From Dipteris shenzhenensis (taxonomy: Eukaryota > Polypodiophyta > Polypodiopsida > Gleicheniales), in the NCBI GenBank assembly GCA_047967505.1, contig CM106540.1: a stretch of DNA of 64,000 bases, one strand, 5' to 3'. Position numbers and translations under genes: made by a program. Within the stretch, counting starts at the first letter, position 1, and every line of letters starts with the position of its first letter. Below are positions 1 through 9,563 of this stretch, in pieces. The notes beneath the pieces were generated by a model. The model did not search any database and had not been told where the DNA came from. It worked only from the letters and a program-made list of their open reading frames with translations.

Positions 1-751
1 TAGAGACACAACCATGTACCTACGCACTCTCCATATCCTGGGTAGTCATGCATTGTCCACATCAAGATATCCCTGACCAAAATATCATTGGTATGTCTAG
101 GAGCTCTGGAAATATCAAAGACCCGCACTCCTTTCCATAATATCTATTACTCCTCTATCAAAGGTGCCATCTACATGTCCATATTTTTTGCCTTGTACTT
201 CCTTGGCACAAGTAGTGCAAGCATGAGGTGTCCCTTTTTTATTGTTAGCCATGGTGGGATATTGTAATTCACCATGACTATGGGCCATGTCAACCAAGAT
301 GTCGAGCGTAATCCAAAAGGATTCACGCCATCCATGGCGAGCCCAAGATGTAAGTTGCGTGGCTCTGTCGCAAAGTCCGGCCACTGATTGTTTATGTGCT
401 TCCAAGCTACACAATCTACGGGAATCCTCAATGTGTCATCAGTGGATGAGATGCATGCCATGCCATCAACTCTGCTATAGATTTGCATCGGAACATGTGC
501 TGTATTCTTGCAATGATGGGAAAGTGTCTCAAGACCTTTACCGGTATCTGCTCACCCTACAAGTCATCTCTATATCGTTGTTCCCCACACTTCGGACAAC
601 TAGCCAAATCTCCATGCTCATGATGAAAGAGAATATAATCATTACGGAAAGCATGGATGGTATCATAATCCATACCCACCATTGTTAGCATCTTTTTCGC
701 TTCATCTCTTGATGCGGGCATGGTATTTGGAGGCAACATCTTCTGGAGCAA
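1..751 (-). pseudogene. CACTA (En/Spm) TNP2-like transposase, partial
   Basis: Read on the minus strand, this is the TNP2/Transposase_21 part of a CACTA DNA transposon, which encodes the cut-and-paste transposase. From 751 downward I see MLPPNTMPAS..EAKKML, CPKCGEQRYRDD, then PVDCVAWKHINNQWPDFA, LGLAMDGVNPFG, NYNIPPWL and HLMLALLVPRK, the standard order in TNP2 proteins. Near the left edge another frame gives ILMWTMHDYPGYGECVG, so the domain continues beyond position 1. At least two frame changes and several stops separate the blocks, so it is a decayed copy. The missing N-terminal part is not upstream on this strand. A matching N-terminal piece lies head-to-head on the plus strand at about 1000-1251. 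The family call is firm; the exact boundaries are not. Confidence 0.85.
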
Positions 752-999
752 CCTATCACAAATAGGTTATATTATCATTGCACTCATTGCAAGCAAGAAA
801 TACGACATCAACATCGTATTATCATGCACCACTTGCGGATGTTTGGGGAGGAGCCCGAACTAGTACCCACCATTGGTGTTGCACGTGTTGATGGATTATC
901 GATAAGTCAAAGCTATTTAAGTTCGCGGTTAATATTGGATACCATTATGGTACGAAACCTTGAGACAAGATCTTATATTTACACGAAATCTTAAAACAG

Positions 1000-1251
1000 G
1001 ATGAGGAGGCTGATAAGGGTATGCATATACCTTCACACTTTGAGCAAGACTATAGTCTCCCGGATGATGACGAGGGTATGGTCGACCTGATGGATTCTAT
1101 TTTTAGGGGCACTACATCCCATGTACACGTGATGTCAAAGTCTGAGGTCAAAATGCGAGAGTTGCAATCAACACAATTGTATGAGGGTGCTAGGATGTCT
1201 AAACTACGTGCTTGTCTCTCAATCTTGAATCTACAAGTAAAGTATGGGTGA
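1000..1251 (+). pseudogene. CACTA TNP2 N-terminal fragment, opposite orientation
   Basis: The plus-strand frame has an acidic stretch (DDDEGMVDLMDSIF) followed by LYEGARMSKLRACLS and LNLQVKYG. This fits the region just before the MLPP motif of TNP2 proteins, where an LY.G...SKL....L.LK..YGW pattern is usual. The expected Trp codon after YG is TGA here, a Trp-to-stop change, and homology ends at once. It may belong to the same element as the minus-strand piece at 1-751, split by an inversion, or to a second copy. Between the two (752-999) I see no other coding signal apart from a short MHHLRMFGEEPELVP-like stretch near 820-870. Confidence 0.6.
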
Positions 1252-1382
1252 TCATATACAAGTATCTCGGCCTTAATGAGGTTAGCTCTTGCATTAATTT
1301 GACTCATTATTTGGATATTGTTTGTTTTGAGAATCGTCATGTATGGATTAGTGTACCGAATCGTCATTATTCGAAGCCTATG

Positions 1383-1662
1383 TATGTTGAACATCCACCA
1401 ACATGTCAAACATCCAGTGTAACTAATGTCATAAGTTTGGACACTATGAAAGAGATTGCCACAAGAAGTAATACCACCAAGGCGGTCAATCCAACAGTAG
1501 CAATCGAGTAGACCCAACAATATCATTGACGACTACAATAGACATTGGCGGGTCTACTTTCTGAAAGAGAAATCTAAAGTCTTTTCCAGATTTCAAGAAT
1601 TCAAAGCCATGGTAGAAAACCCGACATGCAGAAAGATCAAAGTCATGAGATCAGATAGAGCC
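1383..1662 (+). pseudogene. Copia gag zinc knuckle fused to integrase core scrap
   Basis: Around 1410-1470 one frame reads CN*CHKFGHYERDCHKK, a CX2CX4HX4C nucleocapsid zinc knuckle with one internal stop. From 1522 to 1662 the frame IIDDYNRHWRVYFLKEKSK..FQEFKAMVEN..IKVMRSDR is a Ty1/copia integrase core up to its second Asp. Protease and GAG-pre-integrase, which should lie between, are absent, so this is an internal-deletion remnant. The knuckle is close to the one in the Copia remnant at 15217-16957 (about 16140-16195), which marks both as the same family. Confidence 0.75.
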
Positions 1663-1827
1663 GTAAGCCACTTTGTGCTCTCGGGCATTGGTGCATCATC
1701 GGACGAGCTTCCACTCGTCCCTTCCATCTGCACTTATAAAATCACAACATAAGTTGCAAGGAAATATATTAACAGTTATAAAATAGCATCTATGAGCTTC
1801 TTTTTTAACTTTAAACATAAAGTGTCT
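1663..1827. other. Short non-coding spacer with a small hairpin
   Basis: No reading frame is supported here. GGACGAG at 1700-1706 and CTCGTCC a few bases later can form a 7-bp hairpin. The rest is A/T-rich. Confidence 0.4.
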
Positions 1828-1975
1828 TGAAGCGTCGCTATATAGCGACGCTTTGACTTGTTTTGTTGCTATATAGCGATGATTTGCTATGTTCCATCGC
1901 TATATAGCGACGTTTTTATTTAAAAGTGTCGCTATATAGTGACTGACTAGCGTCTTTATATAGCGACACTGTGGG
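1828..1975. repeat. Cluster of TCGCTATATAGCGA palindromes
   Basis: Five near-copies of the self-complementary word TCGCTATATAGCGA occur in about 150 bp, some diverged (TTGCTATATAGCGA, TCGCTATATAGTGA, TCTTTATATAGCGA). The first is embedded in a perfect 24-bp palindrome at 1830-1853. Subterminal repeat clusters with direct and inverted short motifs are known for CACTA elements, and TNP2 sequence lies just upstream, so a subterminal region is possible. I saw no convincing CACTA terminus. Confidence 0.75.
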
Positions 1976-2087
1976 TTAAAACCCGAACCTCGCAATGCAC
2001 GGCGCTTTCTTTAGCAATCTCTATTGTAAGCTACAATCTCTCCTCCCACCTATATCCAATGACCTCCCACTCTATTATCCACTCCTC

Positions 2088-2591
2088 ACCACTACTCACC
2101 CCTCTCCTAACACTTGTGCTTCCTCTCCACCCTTCTCCCTCTTTACTTTCTTGAAAAGAAGTTTTTCAAGAAGGTGAGTCTCTTTGAACAATGTAGGTTT
2201 ATTTTTTGTGAGTGTTGAAGCATGTTTCTCCTTGTATTGCTAAGGCTATGTGCTAGTTTTCATGCTTGATTTTGAAGGATTGAAGACAAAAAACGAGATT
2301 TTGTGAAAGAAAGAAGACTTGTGCTCCCTCTCCACCCTCTCCCTCACCACTACTCACCCCTCTCCTAACACTTATGCTCTCTCTCCACCCTTCTCCCTCT
2401 TTGCTTTCTTGAAAAGAAGTTTTTCAAGAAGGTGAGTCTCTTTGAACAATGTAGGTTCGTTTTTTGTGAGATTTCATTTTGTGAGCATTGAAGCATATTT
2501 CTCCTTGTATTGCTAAGGCTATGTGCTAGTTTTCATGCTTGATTTCAAAGGATTGAAGACAAAAAACAAGATTTTGTGAAAGAAAGAAGAC
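2088..2591. repeat. 0.25-kb direct tandem duplication with donor-like sites
   Basis: Copy 1 is about 2088-2320 and copy 2 about 2346-2591. Both run from ACCACTACTCACCCCTCTCC through TTTCTTGAAAAGAAG and AAGAAGGTGAGTCTC to GAAGACAAAAAACNAGATTTTG. Copy 2 has a short insertion near 2462-2477. Each copy contains AAGGTGAGT, a good plant 5' splice-site match, so the duplicated unit may be a leader exon with its donor. No protein is recognisable. Confidence 0.8.
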
Positions 2592-2830
2592 TCACCTCTT
2601 CTAGTCTTTTTTGTATTTCTCTTCCTTCTCTTTCTCCTTGTCTCCTCAATCCAATCTCTTTGAGAAGTTGCTTCTTTAAACTCCTCCTTCCTCTAACTAG
2701 TTTTTTGAAAAATGGTATGTTTCCTCTCTTTTGTAGGGCCAATCTACAAAACACCGAGCGGGACGTACTATTCCAGGTAAGAAAGTGCTTCCTCTTTTTT
2801 CCTTTTGTTATTTTTGTTATTTGCATTGGC

Positions 2831-2914
2831 CTGCAGCTAGCGCCTCAGGCCTTAAGCTTGAAGCGCTAGCTGTAGCTAGCGCCTTTGGCCTTAAGCCTTA
2901 AGCGCTAGCTGCAG
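2831..2914. repeat. 84-bp compound palindrome
   Basis: The block begins CTGCAGCTAGCGC and ends GCGCTAGCTGCAG, giving 13-bp perfect inverted ends. Inside are two direct copies of a roughly 40-bp unit (GCTAGCGCC..GGCCTTAAGC..GCGCTAGCTG), each itself an inverted repeat. It can fold as one long hairpin or as two smaller ones. No coding role is visible. Confidence 0.8.
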
Positions 2915-2924
2915 TGATGGGCGT

Positions 2925-4230
2925 AGGAACCCTCTCTTCCCCTCTCTTCCCTCTCTTCCCCTATCTTTCCTTCTCTTCTTTTTTTCATCTTTCAATCTCT
3001 TTTCCCCTCTTCTTTTTTTCCCCTCTTTCAATCTCTTTTTCCCTCCTTTCCTTCTCCTTCTCCTTCAATCTTTCAATCTCTTTCCCCTCTTCGAATCTCT
3101 TTTGCTCATATGCTCATGCTCATGCTTATGCTTGTCCTTCTCTTATGCTTATGCTTATGCTTATGCATAAGAGGAGACATATGCTCATGCATAAGCATAA
3201 GAGAAGGAGACATATGCTCATGCTTATGCTTATGCATGAGCATAAGAGAAGGAGACATATACTCATGTATAAGCATGAGCATATGTCTCTTTTTCCCTCT
3301 TTCCTTTCCCTCTTCTTCTCTCTTTCCCCCCCTCTTTCCCCTCTTCCAATCTCTCTTCCTTTCCCTCTTCTTTCTCTCTTCCCCCCTTTTCCCCTCTCTT
3401 TCCCCTCTTTCATGCTCATGCATAAGCATAAGCATAAGCATGAGAATATGTGTCTTTATCTTATGCTCATGCATAAGCATAAGCATGAGCATATGTCTCC
3501 TTCTCTTATGCTTATGCATGAGCATATGTCTCCTCTTATGCATAAGCATAAGAGAAGGAGACATATGCTCATGCTTATGCTTATGCATGAGCATAAGAGA
3601 AGGAGACATATGCTCATGCATAAGCATGAACATATGTCTCCTTCTCCTTCTCCTTCTCCTCTTTTCCTCTTTCCCCTCTTTGAATCTCTTTTCCTCTTTT
3701 CCTCCCTCTTTTCCCCCCTCTTTCCCCTCTTTCATGATCATGCTCTTATGCTCATGCATAAGCATAAGCATAAGCATGAGCATATGTCTCCTTCTTTTAT
3801 GCTCATGCATAAGCATAAGCATGAGCATATGTCTCATTCTCTTATGCTTATGCTTATGCTTATGCATGAGCATGTCTCTTTTTCCCTCTTTCCTTTCCCT
3901 CTTCTTCTCTCTTTCCCCCCCTCTTTCCCCTCTTCCAATCTCTTTTCCTTTCCCTCTTCTTCCTCTTTTCCTCCCTTTTTTCCCCCCTCTTTCCCCTCTT
4001 TCATGCTCATGCATAAGCATAAGCATAAGCATATGTCTCTTTCTCTTATGCTAATGCATAAGCATAAGCATGAGCATATGTCTCCCTCTTTCAATCTCTT
4101 TTTCACGTTCCCTCCCTCTTTTCCCTTTTTTCCTTCTCTCATGAGCATGTCTCATTTTCCTCTTTCGATCATAAGCATATGTATTTGCCTATGCCTATGC
4201 CTATGCCTATGCTTATGCTTATGTTTGTTT
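2925..4230. repeat. Hexanucleotide/polypyrimidine higher-order array
   Basis: Blocks of TTATGC/TCATGC hexamers and their complements GCATAA/GCATGA (about 3106-3285, 3411-3640, 3733-3874, 4003-4083, 4140-4226) alternate with C/T-only tracts rich in CTCTTTCCCC. Within blocks the hexamers switch strand at ATGCAT, making perfect palindromes such as TGCTTATGCATAAGCA. Many blocks are bounded by GGAGACATATG or its complement CATATGTCTCC. The junction ATGTCTCTTTTTCCCTCTTT recurs at 3283 and 3872, so there is a higher-order period of about 589 bp. Long open frames on both strands here (up to 460 codons, Met/His/Lys/Leu repeats) are by-products of the hexamer and are not called as genes. Confidence 0.85.
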
Positions 4231-4282
4231 TTTGTTTTCGTGTTTGTGTCTATGTTAGGCATGGGATCACGTCGCACGTCTG

Positions 4283-5632
4283 ATGAGTACAGATAGCCTC
4301 ACAGGAGGAGACATCACGATCTCTATGCTTCAGAGGACTTTGACTCCTCTCAGGCGACACCTGAGGGGACTACCCCTGGTCCCGACTCCTCTCGGACGTA
4401 GCACTGCGACTACCCCTGGTCTGACTCCTCTCGGACCTAGCACTGCGACTACCCTTGGTCCGACTCCTCTTAGAAATAGCACTATGACTACCCCTTGGGG
4501 AACTCCTTTGCTAGCAGCACATGGCTTTGTCGGGAGTCCCGACGAGTTTGTAGGGCAGATGACTGATGAGGAGGCAGTGAGATTCTTCTCTCTGCTATCT
4601 CAGAGGACCTCAACCATTTCCTCTCCTACACCGACGGCTGGACCTACTGCCCAACTGTCCCTTCGTGCTCCTTCGACTGAGGGGTCATCACTTGCATGTG
4701 CCTATCGTAAGGGAAGGAAGAGTAGGAGGGGCTGCTTATGTTGTGCTGACTTTAGAGATGTAGACGAGTCAGTACACTCACATCCCTACAGGTCTCCACT
4801 TGGTCCCGAGACACAGTATTAGTCAAGTCCCTTGCCCTCTCCTACTCCCACTGCTACCCCTCGCTTCGGAAGCGCTCGCGCAGCTTTCACTCGCTTTGAC
4901 TCTGCCACTACCATCAGTCCTCCTTACCCAGTCGAGGCCCTCTCCTATCAAATCACGGCTGCCAGATAGATAATAGAAGATAGAAAGGGCAAAGCAGTGA
5001 TGGCCACCATGAGGCGGTTGATGAGCCATCACTTCAAGAGCGGCATTGCTACCGATTGGCAATATCAAGATGACCAAAAGAAGTAGGCGGTCATCAATGA
5101 ATTAAAACAAAAATACTCTAACCCACCAAATTGGGAGTTTAATGAGAATTATATGTGAGAGCGCATGGGTTTGGTCTTGAAGCATCGTAGATCAACCTTG
5201 CATACTTCCATTGCAAAGGGGATGGCTAAACCCAGCTGGGCAGACAAAGCTGATTGGAAGTTCTTCAAGAAGTAGAATAGGGCCATCCCAAAATGTTCGA
5301 GGGTCTGAGGAGGGCTGCGAGGAGACGGCTGGACACTGTAGGTGCTTCACACTTTGGTGCAAGCAGACGGTTGGCATTCGAGGCAACCGTGGTAAGTCTA
5401 CTTCTTCTCATTTAATGTATTATTCTATTTGTTTTACTACATATTTCATGCACTTTATCTAACTCTAACTCTTGTAAATTGGATCCATAGCAAGATGCGA
5501 TGGGTCATCTTCCTACAGATGCAGAGACACGATGCGCGTTTCGCATAGAAACAAAGCCATGGTTTATTGAGCAAGAGGCAATCGGAGCGACGGTTGATTG
5601 GGCTGAGGTGGCTACTCGCATGGTATAAGTCT
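4283..5632 (+). pseudogene. Decayed ORF with Pro/Thr repeats, possibly transposon-derived
   Basis: An open frame of 179 codons (4283-4822) continues in the same frame to about 5310 through five isolated stops, as a decayed coding sequence does. The first part has a 13-residue Pro/Thr/Ser repeat; the later part has NELKQKYSNPPNWEFNENY and SWADKADWKFFKK. A separate frame from about 5280 gives MFEGLRRAARRRLDTVG, ending at a donor-like CGTGGTAAGT near 5390. An acceptor-like ATCCATAG near 5488 precedes a further open stretch (PWFIEQEAIGATVDWAEV). The W..DW..F..K..NRA pattern is faintly like plant Ptta/En-Spm (Transposase_24) proteins, but I cannot confirm it. It may be a second CACTA ORF or an unrelated retrogene. 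Confidence 0.35.
4369..4486 (+). repeat. 39-bp minisatellite, three copies
   Basis: Three tandem units of 40, 39 and 39 bp each begin ACTACCC(C/T)TGGT and contain GACTCCTCT and TAGCACT. They encode a 13-residue Thr/Pro/Leu repeat inside the decayed ORF at 4283. Copy 3 is the most diverged. Confidence 0.85.
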
Positions 5633-6660
5633 ACTCCTACTTGTAATCTCACTTTTTAAATTGTTTTATTCTTTAAGTTCCAATCTAATTATGAAGCAAG
5701 CATGTGTCGAGGGTAAATTTTGATTGCTATTTTTTTTCTCCAGTGTTTGTTTTTGCAAATGGGTTTTCATTATTTTTTTCCATGGTCCAATTCACCAAAT
5801 ATCACGCAACAAAGGGTGTGAGGCAAAACTAAAGTGCGTAATAAGTATAGACATTAGGCTGCCTATCCCTGAGGAACAGATCAATGTCTCCGAAGTTTTA
5901 GATGCTTAATGGAGTGTTGTGTCTATGCTTTTGTTTTCAAGTCTCCCCTAAAAAGTATTCCAAGCTTCTCTGTTTATACTTATTTTCATTTAATAGACTG
6001 CTTTTACAAACACCTTCAAGTCCAATATAACTTATAAAAGAATAAAAGAATGGCTCCTTCTTTCAATGCTTTGCAAGACCAATTGCACCAACCCCAGTTC
6101 TTTAATGCACCCAACCTATTTCACATACAATTTTCATTTCATTTCCTCTTGCTCCATGGAAGCTCAAACGTGGGAACATATGTAGAGTCTATTTTTCGGG
6201 GTTTGTCTTTCTACGGACGAAGTTTCAAACCAAAGCATTCCACCTTAATGAAGACGTTCGGTAGCACGAGTACTTAAAAACGATTGAGAAGATTTAAAGG
6301 AAAAAAAAGTCTTTGTGCTTTTTCTAAACACTTTTGGTTATAGCACTGTCATCGTGTCAAGATGTGTTGGTTGCAAACACGACTCATTGTGTTACAGTTG
6401 TAGTTCAATGGCACAGTCAAGTTAAATGTCATGTAAAGAGAAATAAAATAGTAGCTCCCTCTCTCTACGCTTCTCTACACCAATCCATTCATCTGCAGTT
6501 CTCCAATCAACTTACTTTAATTCGCATAGAGTTGTAGCTTCTATTTTGCTTGCGTGAGAGAACTGGAGATGCATTAAGAAACCAAGCATGAAGGATTTGT
6601 CATAACATCATGGAGGACACCTACAAACTCTTTGCTTCTCCCCACGTATTCATGCTGACA
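5633..6660. other. No supported gene
   Basis: Short frames (about 60-75 codons) occur but have no motif, no length support and no repeat partner in the window. The stretch is A/T-rich and lies between the decayed ORF at 4.3-5.6 kb and the Helitron-related block. It may hold the 5' part of the Helitron. Confidence 0.4.
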
Positions 6661-6667
6661 AAGTACA

Positions 6668-7491
6668 TTGTCCTTGCTTTCCAGTGAGCTCAAAAGTGAT
6701 CCCGAAAAAAATTTGAGCTACCCACATGAGGCCCAATTTGAAAATGCAATCATTGATGGGAGTGGACCTAATGGAGAGAACATTCTTGCACCCACAGGAG
6801 CATCAAATATAGTTGCTCTCCCAGTACTTCCAATAAGCACACTCTCTGAGTTCGTTTCCCATCACTTCGCTTTCGAGGGGGAAGCGCTTGTGAAATATGA
6901 AACCTTCAAAGAAAAGGATGTGCCTTACCTTGTTTATATGAGCATCGACTTCATAGACATTGCCTTCTCAGAGACAATCACTTTGCATGTGCCTCTCGCA
7001 TATGTCTCAGAGTTTAAAGAAGTCTTCCAGGTTGACGAGTTTTTTGGGTGGAGGGACCTACAATAACCAAAAGAGCACCTGGTGAACGGGGCACTTCATC
7101 GTACTCTTTACGTGTCGATGCGACAACAACAGTAATCAAGGGTGAGCCTTTCGAGGGGAATATTTGATTCATCCCAAACAATGTGATACGCCACTACGCA
7201 CCATGGGTTGCGAACCAGACAGGGAACATGAGGGCACCTTTTACATCGGTGATTGACACAGTCACCTTCATGATTATTAAGGTGGATTTAGATGGGCCTC
7301 CAACGGACCAGATCACTATCGCTGACGGCCCCAACCCAGAAGACTGTGCAACAGTCAGCAAAACTCAACTTAACATTTCCATAGGCTTTTCCACCCCCCG
7401 TCCCCCCTTTGACCTCTCGTTTGATCCCCATGTTTTCTTTGCTAGCAACTTTCTTTTGTTGCGGATAGGCGCCAAACTCTTGCACACCTAG
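6668..7491 (+). pseudogene. Unrecognised coding remnants upstream of the RPA-like segment
   Basis: Two plus-strand frames with protein-like composition, 6668-7066 (132 codons) and 7183-7491 (102 codons), lie directly ahead of the RPA-like zinc-ribbon segment on the same strand. The first includes HHFAFEGEALVKYETFKEK and the second DTVTFMIIKVDLDGPP. Because of position they may be the OB-fold part of a Helitron-associated RPA-like protein, but I could not match either to a named domain. The interval has frameshifts and stops, so it is not intact. Confidence 0.3.
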
Positions 7492-7751
7492 TGGAGGAAT
7501 TTATGGATGAGGGGATCGTGATGTATGTAGCAAGGAACATATCTTACATGCTTGCCAGGCATGCACTTGGTGTATTTGACTTCACCATGATTCTCAGTGC
7601 AATGCCCGAAGGGAATCTGAGAACATCGTTGCATGATGCATTCATTTGATAGGTGTCGCAAATGGTTACAGGAAGAAGGTACGCAACATTAGCCAACCCT
7701 ATTTCTACATTTGTTGACTCTCATATACCAAAAGTGCTTTAAGAGAACTAT

Positions 7752-8430
7752 ATGTTTCAGGTTGTTGGTGTCTTGCACTTCGTCAGCCTCAACAACCCTC
7801 TGACTGAATACCATTGCAATTCCTACGGTGGCTCTCGAGTTAGTAGAGACCCATCGCGACCACATTGCTACTCCTGTGATGGCGTACATAGCATTTCACA
7901 AGTCCCATGCTTGAAAGGCTATGTTGTGTTGCGAGATGCTTTGTAGGTTGCGGTCCAGCTTCGTGGGTCACACATTGATGAGGTACTTGGCCTCCAATGC
8001 CCTTTCCTTGAGTTCCATTCTCGAAGCGTTGTTGCCACATGCTCGATGTTACTCAAGAAGAGGGCGACGGGGAGTTCATTGTCAATAGTTCAGGCTCCAT
8101 CACAAAGTTTAGCGATAGCATCCGCAATACCTTGAAGGTTATGTTAAACATACACACTCCTTCCTGTGTAGAGCATTCTTCCTATCACGAGGTGTCTGTA
8201 GTATTCGATCCTATTTCGATGGGGTCCACAGCTATGTTGGACTTAACCTAAAAGTAAACGAAGAATTCTCAAACAAGTACCCACGCAATCTAGACTTGGT
8301 TGCTTGTTTGCTAGCTCTGTACCCCACAAACTCGCACAAGACAATTTTTGATATTCTTCAAGCTAAAGCCATCCACTACTACAACGCGATGGCAGCAGTA
8401 GCAACAACTGTTGCATCAGTTCTCGTGTGC
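7752..8430 (+). pseudogene. RPA70-like zinc-ribbon segment (Helitron accessory ORF)
   Basis: Frame 7752-7946 reads ..YHCNSYGGSRVSRDPSRP HCYSC.., a CX2C-X13-CX2C zinc-ribbon layout with the second Cys replaced by Tyr. The last part, X13-CX2C, matches the spacing of the replication protein A large-subunit zinc ribbon. The sequence continues through frame changes: QLRGSHIDEVL..CPFLEFHS, then GEFIVNSSGSITKF, then NLDLVACLLALYPTNSHKTI. The same order of blocks is found on the minus strand at about 38277-39079, so this is a real shared protein family and not a chance frame. RPA-like proteins are common accessory ORFs of plant Helitrons, and a Helitron Rep region follows on the same strand. At least three frame breaks make it non-functional. 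Confidence 0.55.
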
Positions 8431-8725
8431 GAGCTGAACAATTAAGTGTCTATTGCCAATGACCAAGAGCTTCTTCAGCTTCACTAGTGTGGGGGACACT
8501 TGGCTATTGCCGCTGTGTGGAGGCACTTCACAACATGTTCAATCATTCGTTCTCTATTTATTTGTACGATGGCCTAACGCTGACCCAAATTTGGTAGCAG
8601 CAAATGGTGACCAGCGCAAAGCCCTTCTGCTTGACCGATCACTTCTACCCGGCATACTCATGCCATTATCGCAAGCCAAAAGAAAATGGGCGTGCAACAT
8701 TTAGACAAACAAAGACAAGCTTTAT

Positions 8726-9238
8726 TTGAAGCAACTACTTCATGAAAGCTTGGACATGCCAGTTAAGGACATAGTGAAAACTTACCAGCAAATGCATGCG
8801 AGGAGCGGCCACGATCTAAAAGCCACACGCAAGAAGATCTATAAGCTCAGGGCTGTTGCTTACCGAGCAAGCGAATCAGCTATGATTGAAGCGATCAAGC
8901 CAAACAACAGACACACTTTCCAAGGAAACAATAACTACTCACTTGCCCGCCAGGAGGTGCAAATAGCCCACAGGGCTGACATTTCCATGGAACAAAAAAG
9001 AGTTAAAAATGCAAAACGTACATGCAACTCCTACGGATGCCTGGCTTTCAAGGCAAAGTTGAAGTGCACAACAATTGACATTGTGATGGAGGAGGGGAGC
9101 AATGAAGGCTCGACCCCCGTAGCAGGGTTGACCAAACTAGTCTTGTTATGGCCATCTCAAGAAAAACAGAATCCCTGCACAATGAAAAGCGAAGATGCAA
9201 ATGTCCCTCCCATGAGCCAATACTGCATCACTCAATAA
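8726..9238 (+). pseudogene. Uncharacterised ORF inside the Helitron block
   Basis: A 170-codon open frame, Lys/Ala/Gln-rich, lies between the RPA-like segment and the Rep region on the same strand. It includes HARSGHDLKATRKKIYKLRA. I recognise no domain. By position it may be the linker or N-terminal region of the Helitron protein. It is followed by stops before the recognisable Rep blocks at about 9660. Confidence 0.3.
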
Positions 9239-9563
9239 AGTGGAGGAACACCTCATTTCAATAAGAATACCATTTGTGCAAATCAGCCAGCTGACTTACA
9301 AGGGGTAGCTTGGCCTTCATGGGAGTGTAGTGAATGTGTTTGCCAACATTGATAGGGTCTAGTAGGTGCTTCCTCGCTTCTTGTTTGCAACAGTCACGTG
9401 GCAATCAAGCGGTGCATGAAATACAGACACAACTACATTAGTGGTTTGGTGCACCCGATTTTGATGATGCATGCACTGCATAAAATGCTAGAGACACCCC
9501 TTTATTTGAAAAACAATATAAAAGTGAACCAAACATGGTTGCAACATATACGCAATCTACAAT

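Noticed and set aside
2914-4296. A 460-codon plus-strand ORF and 308/314-codon ORFs in other frames
   Set aside because: They are produced by stop-poor hexamer and polypyrimidine repeats. Several frames on both strands are open at once and the proteins are simple Met/His/Lys/Leu or Ser/Leu/Phe repeats.
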